From the NCBI GenBank assembly GCA_000824845.1, contig CCNC01000180.1, positions 1 through 64,000 of the forward strand: a DNA stretch of 64,000 nt, in the 5' to 3' direction. Shown here one piece after another: positions 8,593-17,847 of this stretch (within the stretch, counting starts at the first letter, position 1; every line of letters starts with the position of its first letter). Below the pieces are notes generated by a model. That model searched no databases, was not told the DNA's origin, and worked only from the letters and a program-made list of their open reading frames with translations. The translations under genes were made by a program, and so were the position numbers. This DNA is from Mesorhizobium sp. ORS 3359 (GTDB lineage: Bacteria; Pseudomonadota; Alphaproteobacteria; Rhizobiales; Rhizobiaceae).

Positions 8593-11500
8593 TCAGCCCC
8601 GCAGTCGGTGTTGGAGTGCCTGCCGATCGATGACGAAGTTGTCGAGGTGCAGCCTAGCTGGCTGCCACCTTTGCCCCAGTCGTCCGACCAGCGCCCTGGT
8701 GCCGTCAAGCACAAAGACGCCGCAATCATAGCCGTTCTGCTGCTGGGTTATGCGGGCCGGCTCCAGGCGGGCTCCCAGCCGTTTTGCGAGCTGTGCCGCG
8801 GGCTGGTCGTTGTGCCGCCCGGCGGAGTCGTAATGATAGGCAACCGGCCTTTCCCGCTCGCGTCGATCTACCAGAAGCAGCGACCAGTGGCTGCCGCGGC
8901 GTTGGGGATCGGTAGCGCTGGCATCGTTGACAGGCAGGAACAGGAAGTCGGCTGTATCATTGCCATTGCGATCATAGACGATGCGCTGGAAAGCCCTGAG
9001 GGCGGCATTATCGGAGCCCAGGCGCAGATGGTAATGGGCTATCAGCGGGTCGACGAGCTGCGTTCGGGCGGCGAGATTTGGATTGTCCCTCTGCAGCTCC
9101 TGCGCCAGCAGCTCGTAGTCTCTCTGGATATGCTCATCGCTCAGCCATTGCGTGGCGGCGAGCGCCAGCCCGCTGCGGTCGTGAGACGATGCTCGCGGAT
9201 TGAGCGCCTTAAGCTGAGCGTCGGAGGCTGTACCTAGAGGCGGGGCATAACGGGCATCCTCACGCAGCTCGGCCGGTGTGGACGGCAAATCGACCAAGGA
9301 ATCAAGACCGCGGTAGATATCAGACGACCTAGCTGACGCGGACCGCTGAGCTCGCCCCATGTCTTGATCCGACTGCGGCGACGGCCCTGACCAGGGGCGG
9401 TCCCAACCGGCAGGTCTTTGCCTTCCGGCTTGATCCACGTCCTGCCAAAGTTGCGACTGATCGTAACTTTCCGGCGAGGCGGCGGGCCTTACCCCCCAAT
9501 CGGCCTGCTCCCGCGAGCCAAGCTGTGACCCGGGATCCGGGAGCCTGCCATGTGCAGCGCTCGACGCCGCGGAACCTTCGCCAGGCACGCTCGATGATGG
9601 CGATGGCCCGGCAATCGATCTCGACCTGGCAGCGTCCGACCGCGGCGCGGAGCCGGCATCGTCCTGCAAGTCGACGATGTCATCAAGGCCGGCATTGATC
9701 TGCGATGATCTACGTGACGAGCCGGGCTGGGCAATTGCCGAGCCGGCAACTGCGGTCCAATGGCCCGAGCCGCTACCCTCCTCAGCCAGTTGCACGGGCG
9801 TGAGCGCATTCAGATCAAAATCGGGATGCCGATAAGGTGTGGGCGACAGCGGCGCAAGGCCGGCAAAGGGCGAGGACGAGCCGGCACTTTGAGCAGACGA
9901 GGATGGGGCCGGCACGGGCGCCAATTCTGGCAGGAGCGATGTCATCTGATGGAATTGCGCCGCATTGGTAGCTATTGGCGCGCCACGCTGTGCGGCCTCT
10001 TCTTCATGGAAGGCTCTCAACACGTCCCAAGCCGGGTCGCCCGGGGACATGGGGATGGGCGAGAGGACCACAGGCGAGGTGCTCTGCACAGTTCCAGCGG
10101 GCGGGCCGCTTGGCTGCTCGCGCGGGGCGGCTTGCCCATGGGCTGCCAAGCCCAGCGCATTGTTGGCTGCGACCATTTGCCGGTATTTCTGCAGAAAGCC
10201 CCAGGCTGCGCTGAAAACGGGGGCTGCGTTCTTCTTGTACTCGTCAACCGCCCGGCTCAGCATCGCGGGTTCAATCCGGGCAATGCCCTCGCCGAAGTTC
10301 TGACTGAGCCATCTGTTGAAACGACCCAAATGACTCCGATAGATCGCTAGCGTGACCTGACCGTACCTGCTCGCAGCTGCCTGACATGCGTGTTCGATCA
10401 CCTGGTTCTCTTCGCTGATAAGGCGCGATCTGGCTGTTGTGACAGTCTGTCCGGCATCAGCTTGCCGGAGCCTTCCCAACGCCACATTAAGTTCACTCAG
10501 TAATTTTGCATCGTTGCCCGCGAAGTCCTTCGCCAGACTGTCCAGCCCCGGGTCCTCAATCCGGCCGGCGATCTGCGTCCGGTGGTTCTCGTAAAGCCAT
10601 TTGCTGAACTTGCGCAGCGCCGCTAGATCGTGCGACATGGTTCCTTCTTTGAGGCGGGCAGCTATGGCTCTTGTCTGGTATCTGGCCAGGAGTTCCTCAT
10701 CGTCCTTCGTGCCAAATTCCCGGATCTTAGAAACGATTGTCACAGGCTGTCCGGCAGAATGCTGCCGGAGCCTTTCCAACGCCACGTTAAGTTTGCGCAG
10801 TAGTATGGCATCGTTGCCCGCGAAGTTCTTCGCCAGACCGTCCAGCTGCTCGTCATCAATCCGACCGTCGATTTGGCTCTGGTGGTTCTCGTCAAGCCAT
10901 TTGCTGAACTTGCGCAGCGCCACTATATCGCGAGCAATCGAGCTTTCACTCACCTTGGCTGTTTTAGCCGCTTCGGCACGGTAGGCGGCAAAAAGCGCCT
11001 CGTCCGGGTGCTCGCGGCCGCCCTTGCGGCCGCGCGTTTGCTGAACGACGAAAGGCTGGTGCGGTGCCTCGGCCGGCATTATTTGACGCGCGCCGGTCAA
11101 ATCGCCTCCCAGGGTTCGTTCTTTGAGGCCGGCAGCCTGGGCAAAAAGTTCCTCATCATCGTTGGTGCCAGGTCGAACATTCGAAGCAGCCGTCCCAGGC
11201 TGTCTGACAGAAGCTTGCCGGAGCCTCTTCAACGCCGGATTGATACGCTCGTCATCGCGCTCCGCGAAGTCCTTCGCCAGCGCGTCCAACCCGGGGTCCT
11301 CAATCCGGCCGGCGATTTGCGTCCGGTGGTTCTCGGCGAGCCATTTGCTGAACTTGCGCAAGGCCGCTAGATCGCGCCTCACGGCTGATCCTTTGACCAT
11401 GGCTTTTGCCCGGTATTGGGCGAAGAGTTCCTCATCGTCCTTCGTGCCGGGTCGAACAGCCGAAGCAGCCGTCACAGGCTGTCCGGCAGAATGCTGCCGC

Positions 11501-12408
11501 AGCCTTCCCAACGCTACCTTGGTATCGCCCAGTAGTACGGCATCGTTGCCCGCAAAGTCCTTCACCAGACCGACCAGCTGCCCATCCTCAATCCGACCGT
11601 TGATTTGGCTCTGGTGGTTCTCGTCAAGCCATATGCTGAACTTGCGCAGCGCCGTTATATCGCCACGAATCGAGCTTTCACCCACCTTAGCTGTTTTAGC
11701 CGCCTGGGCACGGTAAGCGGCAAAAAGCGCCTCGTCCGGATGCTCGCGGCCGCGCTTGCGACTGCGCGTTTGCTGAACAACGGAAGCCTGGTGCGGCGCC
11801 GCGGCCGGCATTGTATGGCGTGCGCCGGTCAAATCGCCCTGTTGATTGGCCGCAGGCCGATATGCGTCCGCGATGACGTGAGGGAGGCTCACGCCATCGG
11901 GTGCGCTTCCAAAGCCCGTGGCGGGCAGGTTGACCCGCGGCGGCGGGATGGAACTCAAAGCTTCGTAACCGTCCCCAATCGCCGCGCGGCTCCGCGGCTG
12001 ATCGCGACTTTGCGCCGGTGAGTGGGCCACCCGCTCCGCATCCTGCCAGAACTGCGCCGAAGCGAAACTTGCAGCCGGCAACGGCCCGGCGCGGTCGGCG
12101 GCGGCAAAGAGCTCGTCCTGGTCAAAACTCTGCGCAGGTGAGTGAGCTGGTGGAGCAAAGGGCAAGTGCGAATCGCCTTCCCCGGCGCCCTCCTCTTGCA
12201 GCATCCTCGGTCCAACCGCATCAGCATGTGAGCCGGTCCGCCTGGCAAGACGGCTGTTCGGAACGGCTGGCCGATGCTGGCCCGGCTGCAACGCGTTCAG
12301 ATGCTCCTGAAAACGCGCCTGGTCAGTCTGCTGCTGTTGCGAGCCTGCATCGTCTGTGCGGGCGAAATCTGAGACGTGGGACCGATTGATATTGCTAAAG
12401 GGATCCAT
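8593..12408 (-). CDS. C48 (ULP/SUMO-protease-like) type III effector, full length, 1271 aa
   Basis: This is a complete copy of the effector family also found at the left edge. Residues 1-190 are Ser/Gln/Pro-rich and contain no signal peptide, as expected for T3SS substrates. Four ALRKFSxWLxENH repeats and a divergent fifth (YRSHLGRFNRWLSQ) span about residues 210-700. A Pro/Ser-rich linker with FDLNALTP (about 9800-9830) follows. The C-terminal C48 protease has His1174 (SHWSLLLVD), Asp in HYDSAG, Gln in QQQNGYDCG and Cys1229. By family knowledge NopD/XopD-like proteases cleave SUMO in the host nucleus; here this is inferred. A tts box lies 65 bp upstream of the ATG, so control by TtsI is likely. 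The gene is an inverted near-duplicate of the one at 2-3262. Confidence 0.9.
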   Translation of the reverse strand: MDPFSNINRSHVSDFARTDDAGSQQQQTDQARFQEHLNALQPGQHRPAVPNSRLARRTGSHADAVGPRMLQEEGAGEGDSHLPFAPPAHSPAQSFDQDELFAAADRAGPLPAASFASAQFWQDAERVAHSPAQSRDQPRSRAAIGDGYEALSSIPPPRVNLPATGFGSAPDGVSLPHVIADAYRPAANQQGDLTGARHTMPAAAPHQASVVQQTRSRKRGREHPDEALFAAYRAQAAKTAKVGESSIRGDITALRKFSIWLDENHQSQINGRIEDGQLVGLVKDFAGNDAVLLGDTKVALGRLRQHSAGQPVTAASAVRPGTKDDEELFAQYRAKAMVKGSAVRRDLAALRKFSKWLAENHRTQIAGRIEDPGLDALAKDFAERDDERINPALKRLRQASVRQPGTAASNVRPGTNDDEELFAQAAGLKERTLGGDLTGARQIMPAEAPHQPFVVQQTRGRKGGREHPDEALFAAYRAEAAKTAKVSESSIARDIVALRKFSKWLDENHQSQIDGRIDDEQLDGLAKNFAGNDAILLRKLNVALERLRQHSAGQPVTIVSKIREFGTKDDEELLARYQTRAIAARLKEGTMSHDLAALRKFSKWLYENHRTQIAGRIEDPGLDSLAKDFAGNDAKLLSELNVALGRLRQADAGQTVTTARSRLISEENQVIEHACQAAASRYGQVTLAIYRSHLGRFNRWLSQNFGEGIARIEPAMLSRAVDEYKKNAAPVFSAAWGFLQKYRQMVAANNALGLAAHGQAAPREQPSGPPAGTVQSTSPVVLSPIPMSPGDPAWDVLRAFHEEEAAQRGAPIATNAAQFHQMTSLLPELAPVPAPSSSAQSAGSSSPFAGLAPLSPTPYRHPDFDLNALTPVQLAEEGSGSGHWTAVAGSAIAQPGSSRRSSQINAGLDDIVDLQDDAGSAPRSDAARSRSIAGPSPSSSVPGEGSAASSAAHGRLPDPGSQLGSREQADWGVRPAASPESYDQSQLWQDVDQAGRQRPAGWDRPWSGPSPQSDQDMGRAQRSASARSSDIYRGLDSLVDLPSTPAELREDARYAPPLGTASDAQLKALNPRASSHDRSGLALAATQWLSDEHIQRDYELLAQELQRDNPNLAARTQLVDPLIAHYHLRLGSDNAALRAFQRIVYDRNGNDTADFLFLPVNDASATDPQRRGSHWSLLLVDRRERERPVAYHYDSAGRHNDQPAAQLAKRLGARLEPARITQQQNGYDCGVFVLDGTRALVGRLGQRWQPARLHLDNFVIDRQALQHRLRG

Positions 12409-12472
12409 CGTATCTCCCTTACCTGTTCCGAGCAGCTCAAGCCGCCCTGGCGGCTAAGAACTGTTTCTATGG

Positions 12473-12495
12473 GGCTCAGCTGTCGACAGGCTGAC
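12473..12495 (-). promoter_or_regulatory. tts box for the C48 effector gene
   Basis: Read on the minus strand this is GTCAGCCTGTCGACAGCT followed by GAGCC. It matches the TtsI-binding consensus (GTCAGCTTnTCGAAAGCT) with its imperfect palindrome. It ends 65 bases before the ATG of the effector. Confidence 0.85.
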
Positions 12496-12609
12496 GGACG
12501 GAGAGCGCGGCAGGACGCAGTCGAGATCATCACCTCCAGGTGCGAAGGAGGAACTCGCTGCACGGCCGGCCGATCTTCCCGTTCGACGAGCCCCGTCCGG
12601 CTGCCGTTG

Positions 12610-12860
12610 CGAAGCTGTCGGATCTGGTGAATGCCGAGCGCGGCGAGGAGCAGCCACAAATGCTGCCCGAACCAGTTGGGCAGCAGCGAGGAGTTGTAGC
12701 CGGCGGCGGCCAGGATGGCGTTGACGGCGTCGCCCTGCTCGCCGGCGAGGTAGTTGCGGTCCATCCGGTGCTCGGCCTTGATGTGGCCGATCACCGGCTA
12801 ATCGCGGAGCGGCGGCGCATCTGCCGCTTGATGCCCGCGGTGTGACGCGCAGCTGCGTCA
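12610..12860 (-). pseudogene. IS5-family transposase C-terminal remnant
   Basis: The minus strand reads GIKRQMRRRSAI and, after a one-base slip, VIGHIKAEHRMDRNYLAGEQ then DAVNAILAAAGYN. This is the typical C-terminal end of an IS5-group transposase (RRRSAIEPVIGHLKAEHRM-like). The frameshift, the missing catalytic domain and the absence of inverted repeats show it is a relic. It lies directly upstream of the tts box of the C48 effector, so an IS probably landed and decayed there. Confidence 0.75.
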
Positions 12861-13095
12861 TCGGTCAGCTCGCCTGGCTGGGGCCAGCTCAACGCGATTG
12901 CCGCTGCGCGCCAGATTATCCGGCACCGTACTGCATGCTATTCCCAGCACGATCACAATCTAGCTGGTCCCGCTTCCGGTAAGCCGAAGCATTTGTCTCA
13001 ACAGTCTCATGGTCAGCCTTCTCTTTGCCGGCATCACAATCTCCTCGTTCATCGCGAGGTAATTGATGCCAAAGTTGCTGACTCAGGAGGTTATC
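12861..13095. other. non-coding, nothing recognised
   Basis: This is spacer between the transposase relic and the tandem repeats. At about 13015 there is a GTCAGCCTTCTCTTTG string resembling the left half of a tts box, but no gene follows it in the right orientation. Confidence 0.3.
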
Positions 13096-13200
13096 TTCAG
13101 TGCCGAAAACCGGCCGGTCTTTGGTTGGAATGGTGGCCGGCTTCATACCGGAATGGTGGCGGTGTTTGATCGGAACGGCGGCCGGCTTCACGTTGGAATC
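13096..13200 (+). repeat. short tandem repeats, probable IS21-family end remnant
   Basis: The block GGAATGGTGGCCGGCTTCA occurs at about 13127. Imperfect copies follow at about 13152 (GGAATGGTGGCGGTGTTTG) and 13170 (GGAACGGCGGCCGGCTTCA), and there is a related CGGCCGGTCTTTGGTTGGAA before them. Spaced repeats of the type GGAATGGGCGGCCGGCTT are a usual feature of IS21-family ends. No istA or istB gene remains nearby, so this would be a relic. Confidence 0.45.
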
Positions 13201-13396
13201 CGCAGGCCTGGACGGCCAATGGCGAGCTCCGGGGTGGGTTGCGGGCGAGGTTTAGCAGGCTGGAGTTCGCTTCCATTTTCATGCTCAAATCGTTTCTCCG
13301 CACGTGCAGGGTTTGGTACCATGCCGAGCCGTCCAGGCGCTTGCGATAAGCGTACCCTTCCATGTCGCTTTGCGCACATAATCACGCGGGTAATCA

Positions 13397-14332
13397 TCAA
13401 GTAATTTCCGGAAACGCGCTAATCGCGGTTCCAGCGGTTGGATTACATTTCGCACGCCCTCTGCGCTTCCCACTATGGGGCGGTTTCCAGAAGACATCGA
13501 GCTCCGCGAGCTGGCGCTCGATTTCCTTCACGACCTCATCGACATTCATTCCGGAGTTGGCAGCGATCAACTTGGCCAAGATCTCGCTTGCTACCAGAGC
13601 CGGCGCGATACTTTTGAAGAAGGATTGTGGATTGCTAATTACAATGACGCTTGCCTTGGCCACACGGGCGAGCGGCGATACGCTGCTGTCGGTGATGGCA
13701 ACCACAGCCACTCCTTGGCGCGCTGCTTGCCTAGCCGTTTCGATGGTTGCACGACAGTAAGGCTCGATGCCTACCGCCAGTACTACGTCGCCTCTCCCGA
13801 CACCTCGCAAGGCATCGATGCCGAGTCCCCCGGCCGCATCAAGAACGACCGCCTGCCGGCCGAGCCGCGACAGCGTATAGGCAAAATGCTGTGCCACTGG
13901 ATGCTCTGCGCGCAAGCCAAGGCAGAAGAGATTTCGGCTCTCGGCAAGGACACTGGCAGCAGCCGTCAGCTGCATCGCGTTCGCACATTCCCCGAGCCTC
14001 GCGATTTCGGCTGCCAGCGTGCCCGCGACGACTCCGACCGTTGAGTAACTGCCATCGCCATCTTGCCGAGGCTCAGGCAGCGGCGATTCGGCAGACGTGC
14101 GCAGGGCCTTCGCATAAACGCTGCGCATGTCTTCGTAGCGGTCGAGGTCGAGCCATCGCGCTAGCCTCATCATGGTCGTGTGGGACACACCCGCTAAATC
14201 CGCTAGCTCGCGCATGGACATTAACGCGACGTCCTGCGGATGGTCCAACACAAACCGGGCAGCCCGCTGGAGCTGAGGCGGCATCGTCTCAAACCGTTCG
14301 ACTAAGAGGTCGGATAGAGGCCCCTTTTTCAT
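13397..14332 (-). CDS. MurR/RpiR-family transcriptional regulator
   Basis: The 311-aa product has an N-terminal RpiR helix-turn-helix (MSMRELADLAGVSHTTMMRL, about residues 39-58) and a C-terminal SIS sugar-phosphate-binding domain. The latter includes LFCLGLRAEHPVAQHFAYTL, VVLAVGIEPYCRATIE and GVAVVAITDSSVSPLA. Such proteins usually sense phosphosugars or amino sugars and control a nearby catabolic operon. No such operon is adjacent, so the target is unknown. The ATG overlaps the stop codon of the preceding 87-aa ORF (ATGA arrangement), suggesting coupled translation. The tail after about residue 285 is Lys/Arg-rich and looks less conserved. Confidence 0.85.
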   Translation of the reverse strand: MKKGPLSDLLVERFETMPPQLQRAARFVLDHPQDVALMSMRELADLAGVSHTTMMRLARWLDLDRYEDMRSVYAKALRTSAESPLPEPRQDGDGSYSTVGVVAGTLAAEIARLGECANAMQLTAAASVLAESRNLFCLGLRAEHPVAQHFAYTLSRLGRQAVVLDAAGGLGIDALRGVGRGDVVLAVGIEPYCRATIETARQAARQGVAVVAITDSSVSPLARVAKASVIVISNPQSFFKSIAPALVASEILAKLIAANSGMNVDEVVKEIERQLAELDVFWKPPHSGKRRGRAKCNPTAGTAISAFPEIT

Positions 14333-14592
14333 AGCCCCTCGCGCCAGTCGGCCAGCTGAAAGGTACGTCCTATTTCACAAAAATAGACACTCGAAAGAAT
14401 TCCCACCGGACGCTCTTGCTGAACGACAGAGACACGCGCCAGTTCTTCATTGACAACAAAATGCCGTGCCGTTCCTGAACGACTTCTTATGTCGCAGCGA
14501 TAAACACCCTCTTCTGCACCTCCAAGTTTCAAGACCGAAGAGGAACGTACGTTCGGAGACATACTCTGTTTGATTACCGTGAAGGCGTCCAC
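14329..14592 (-). CDS. hypothetical 87-aa protein coupled to the RpiR regulator
   Basis: The frame begins with GTG at 14592 (a later ATG at 14562 would give MSPNVRSSS) and ends in a TGA that overlaps the RpiR start codon as ATGA. That overlap is the main argument that it is real. The product has no recognised domain. It contains GVYRCDIRSRSGTARHFVVN and ARVSVVQQERPVGILSSVYF, which could form a small beta-rich fold. There is no signal peptide or membrane segment. No strong ribosome binding site is visible before either start. Confidence 0.45.
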   Translation of the reverse strand: MDAFTVIKQSMSPNVRSSSVLKLGGAEEGVYRCDIRSRSGTARHFVVNEELARVSVVQQERPVGILSSVYFCEIGRTFQLADWREGL

Positions 14593-14746
14593 TTTCTGGA
14601 TCCAAGCATTTGAGAGATCAATTCACGTACCTATGGACCAAGACTTTTCGCGCTGATTTCGGGCTCGTCAGGTTTTGCGGGAACCACTGATGAAAGCTGC
14701 TGCGACTATGTTGGTGCGTGCGATGAGCTTCCGCGCGAATGCCAGT

Positions 14747-15286
14747 CTACCGCGATCGTGCCGGCGCACTCCGTCCTGACTTCTCGTCAAGCGCGAGCGA
14801 CCGGTTAAGGTTGTTGACCAACATCTGGTTCCCGGGTTCTTTCCTGAGAGCTTGGCGATATAGCGCTTGGGCCGCGCCATGCCGTCCGCATATATCGAGC
14901 ACAACTCCCTTCGCGTTCAATGTGCGCAAGTTGCCGGGAGCCGCAATCAAAACCCCATCGAGCACCTGGAGCGCCTCGTTCGGGAGTTTCCTTGCTAATA
15001 GGGCTTTCGTAAGCTCTATCGCCGCGTCGACATTGCCTGGTTGCTGCTGCAGCTGATCCCGCAAAGCCCGCTCATGAGCATCCTGACCAACGGAGCTCAA
15101 GATGCGTTCGCGCATTCCCGGATTGATATCCTTGGCGCCGAGCAATTCGGGTGACGGCGTCTCCTTCACTGAAAGACCTTGTGGGCCCCAGCTAGTGCAA
15201 CCACCGAGAGGAAGAATGGTAAGTATTGCGAAGGGAATTGACGCCAGACGAACTGAACGCAACTGCGCAACGACTGCTGTTCTCAT
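14747..15286 (-). CDS. TPR lipoprotein of the Rhc T3SS operon (y4yS-like)
   Basis: The 179-aa product starts with a lipoprotein signal (ILTILPLGGC, lipobox Cys at about residue 29). It continues with tetratricopeptide-like helices (NVDAAIELTKALLARKLPNEALQVLDG and the following AAPGNLRTLNAKGVVLDICG). The gene is the last of the nopC-rhcV operon, starting 36 bp after rhcV. In NGR234-type clusters the gene downstream of rhcV (y4yS) encodes a TPR protein in the same position. Its job is probably periplasmic, helping assembly of the secretin or inner rings; that role is inferred from location and fold. It also resembles TadD-type pilus lipoproteins. Confidence 0.75.
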   Translation of the reverse strand: MRTAVVAQLRSVRLASIPFAILTILPLGGCTSWGPQGLSVKETPSPELLGAKDINPGMRERILSSVGQDAHERALRDQLQQQPGNVDAAIELTKALLARKLPNEALQVLDGVLIAAPGNLRTLNAKGVVLDICGRHGAAQALYRQALRKEPGNQMLVNNLNRSLALDEKSGRSAPARSR

Positions 15287-15322
15287 GGGAATGCCGCTAT
15301 CCTTACGACTGATGCTACGATT

Positions 15323-17416
15323 TCAGCTGGGCTCAACGCGCAAATTGTTACGCTCTCCCGACGTTTCGTGATTCGTTGCGGCGGTGAGCTTGACGGATCC
15401 GACCGGCTGAATCGTAAACTCCGAATCCAGATCCTGATAAGACAAAACGACGAGATCGATCCCGTTGCGGGTAAGGAAACCGCGGACGAAGCGTCGGACA
15501 TCCATTGAAGCCAATATGACAGGATGGCGCTGACCCGGCGCAGGGTTCGAATGGATCTGCCGCATTTGTGACAGCAGCATCTCACTTTGCGCATCCCCTA
15601 ATACGAGGTAGGGACCAACAGCCGAATCACGTATCGCACCGCGCACCAAATTCTCGGTTTCACGTTCGATAATAAAGGCGGGCAGGACACCCTGAGCGTT
15701 AGCAAAACGATGACAGATCTGCCGCGTCAGACCGGAGCGAACATATTCCGTCAACAATGCGACGTTTTGCTCCTGCTCCCCCCATTCGGCCAACGCCTCC
15801 AAGACGAGGCGGGTGTTGCGGATCGGGATATCTTCGTCCAGTAGACGGCGCAGGACATCAGCGACCCGGGGGACCGGCGTCGTGCGTAGCACCTCCTTCA
15901 CTAGCTCGGCATATTCCTGCTCCATTCGGCCCAGTAATTCACGGGTCTCTTGGATGCCCACCAAGCGCCGCGCACGCCGCGTGAGCGTTGCCTGGACTCG
16001 CGATGCAATAAGTTCGATGGGACTGTGATAGCCGATGCCGGCGTCATTGAGAGCCGATGCATGGCTTTGTTCGACCCAGATCTTGCCCGCTTCTGGGTCA
16101 TGCTGGAAGGGGATGCCGCTCAATTCAATATTGGCCAGATCGTCAGTAAGCCTTAGCTGCGTCGGATCAATCGCATCCTGTTCGACCGGCACGCCCTCGA
16201 CATCTATCCTGAACTGCGACTCCGGCAACTGCTGTTCGACTGCAACAGGGATGCGGGGAACAATGATGCCGAGGTCAGATGAGACCAGTTCCGAAACGCG
16301 CTCAATGTGCTTTTGCAATTCGGCTTCGTTGATCGCATCTCCAAGGCTCGGTGCAAGGAGCAGGGTGATCGGACCTCCTTCCGGAGGTGGGGTTTGCTTT
16401 TTTGGCTTCCCTGGAGCTGCGGTGGTAGTAGTGGCATTGTCGCCGTTTTGCTTATCACCTTTGGTAAAACTTGCCGCCGCGAAGAACGCAGCCAACACGA
16501 GAAAGACGGGCAGAGGGAAGCCAGGAACAAACCCCATCGCAACCAAGACACCAGCAGCCAGCCTCAACGCGCGCGTATTGGCGGTGAGCTGGCCGGCAAT
16601 GTCGGCACCAAGGTTGAGTCTCCCGGCCCCGCCCACACGCGTGACTATGGTCGCCGATGAAATCGACAGCAGCAGTGCTGGAATCTGTGAGATTAATGCA
16701 TCACCTACGGTCAGCAGAGTATATTGCTGCACCACCTCGCCGAAGGGCAACCCCTTGGACAGCCCGATGGAAACTCCGCCCAGCAAGTTGATACAGATAA
16801 CCACCAGCCCGGCGATGGCATCGCCCTTCACGAACTTCATGGCCCCGTCCATAGCGCCATAAAGTTGGCTTTCTTTCTCCAACATGGCGCGCCGCATACG
16901 AGATTCATTCTCATCGATGTGGCCGTTCCTTAGCTCGGCATCGATCGCCATTTGCTTGCCTGGCAGAGCGTCGAGCGTGAATCGCGCCGCCACTTCTGCA
17001 ACGCGTTCGGCACCCTTTGCGAGAACCATGAACTGGACCATGGTCACCACTAGAAAGATCACAAAACCTACAACGATGTTGCCTGAGATTACGAAGTCGC
17101 CGAACGTATGGATGATGCTACCGGCCTCCCCTTCCGCAAGGATTAGTCGCGACGTTGCAATGGTAAGCGCGAGGCGGAACACCGTGGAGATCAAAATGAC
17201 GCCGGGCAGGGAAGAAAGTTCAAGTGGCGTGCCGACATACAGGGCAACCATCAGAAGAAGTATGGCGAATCCGAGGTTGAATCCGATCAGGACGTCAACG
17301 ACGCCGATTGGGATTGGCATGATCATCATACCGATCGCCAGAAGCAGCATTAACGCGACCATTAGATCCGGGTTGGCCGGCGCTCGCGCGATGAAGTTGC
17401 GCATGAGGTTCGCCAT
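15323..17416 (-). CDS. rhcV: type III secretion export gate protein RhcV (SctV)
   Basis: The 697-aa product has the standard SctV/FlhA plan. An N-terminal membrane half (about residues 15-330) has some eight hydrophobic segments, with the FHIPEP-region signature as LPGVILISTVFRLALTIATS and the conserved LDALPGKQMAIDAEL. A cytoplasmic nonamer-ring domain of about 370 residues follows (SLGDAINEAELQKHIERVSE, then MQEY, RLLDEDIPIRNTRLVLEAL). SctV forms the export gate ring and receives substrates and chaperones. It is fifth-from-last-type in its operon order: sctX-like, sctY-like, rhcV, y4yS-like, and starts 11 bp after the sctY-like gene. Length is normal for the family and no motif is missing. 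Confidence 0.95.
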   Translation of the reverse strand: MANLMRNFIARAPANPDLMVALMLLLAIGMMIMPIPIGVVDVLIGFNLGFAILLLMVALYVGTPLELSSLPGVILISTVFRLALTIATSRLILAEGEAGSIIHTFGDFVISGNIVVGFVIFLVVTMVQFMVLAKGAERVAEVAARFTLDALPGKQMAIDAELRNGHIDENESRMRRAMLEKESQLYGAMDGAMKFVKGDAIAGLVVICINLLGGVSIGLSKGLPFGEVVQQYTLLTVGDALISQIPALLLSISSATIVTRVGGAGRLNLGADIAGQLTANTRALRLAAGVLVAMGFVPGFPLPVFLVLAAFFAAASFTKGDKQNGDNATTTTAAPGKPKKQTPPPEGGPITLLLAPSLGDAINEAELQKHIERVSELVSSDLGIIVPRIPVAVEQQLPESQFRIDVEGVPVEQDAIDPTQLRLTDDLANIELSGIPFQHDPEAGKIWVEQSHASALNDAGIGYHSPIELIASRVQATLTRRARRLVGIQETRELLGRMEQEYAELVKEVLRTTPVPRVADVLRRLLDEDIPIRNTRLVLEALAEWGEQEQNVALLTEYVRSGLTRQICHRFANAQGVLPAFIIERETENLVRGAIRDSAVGPYLVLGDAQSEMLLSQMRQIHSNPAPGQRHPVILASMDVRRFVRGFLTRNGIDLVVLSYQDLDSEFTIQPVGSVKLTAATNHETSGERNNLRVEPS

Positions 17417-17427
17417 CGCGACCTTCT

Positions 17428-17805
17428 TTATGTTTGTTTGAGAAGAATTGTGCTGCTGCGAAGTGAAACGTAGCTTTGGAAGACCGCTCGCGCCTCGTCC
17501 ATGCGACGGGCTCGCAGCAGCGCATGGCTGCGCATGAGAGTCAAAGGGACGCGAGAAGATTGCTGGTCATCAAGTACGTCCAGCCTGTCCAGGATCGTCA
17601 ATGCTTCATCGCCGAGACCCTCAGCAATCAACGCATAGGCGAAAATCCGTAGCAGGTTGACATCTTGAGAATTGTCGCTGACGGCGAGCCGCAACAAAGC
17701 TAGGCTTTGGGCGCTCTGCCCACAAGCAAGGTGGGTATAGGAAAGGGCGCAGAGCAAATCTCGCTCCTGCTCGGAAATCAGCACGACATCACCGGTCTTT
17801 GGCAA
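17428..17805 (-). CDS. TPR-like small T3SS protein, SctY-like
   Basis: The 125-aa product is all-helical and reads like two or three TPR units (LCALSYTHLACGQSAQSLALL, LLRIFAYALIAEGLGDEALTI, LMRSHALLRARRMDEARAVF). The frame opens directly after the stop of the upstream gene and has no ATG. The start is taken as TTG at 17805, with GTG at 17787 as alternative. In Yersinia-type systems YscX-YscY-YscV are encoded in this order and YscY is a small TPR chaperone of YscX that links it to the export gate. Position just before rhcV and the fold support the same role; sequence identity alone would not. Confidence 0.65.
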   Translation of the reverse strand: MPKTGDVVLISEQERDLLCALSYTHLACGQSAQSLALLRLAVSDNSQDVNLLRIFAYALIAEGLGDEALTILDRLDVLDDQQSSRVPLTLMRSHALLRARRMDEARAVFQSYVSLRSSTILLKQT

Positions 17806-17847
17806 CGTGTGTCCCGACGAGATAACCCAACATTGAAGTTCTATTCT

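Noticed and set aside
13012..13035. Half tts box GTCAGCCTTCTCTTTG
   Set aside because: The right half does not match and no plus-strand gene follows it.
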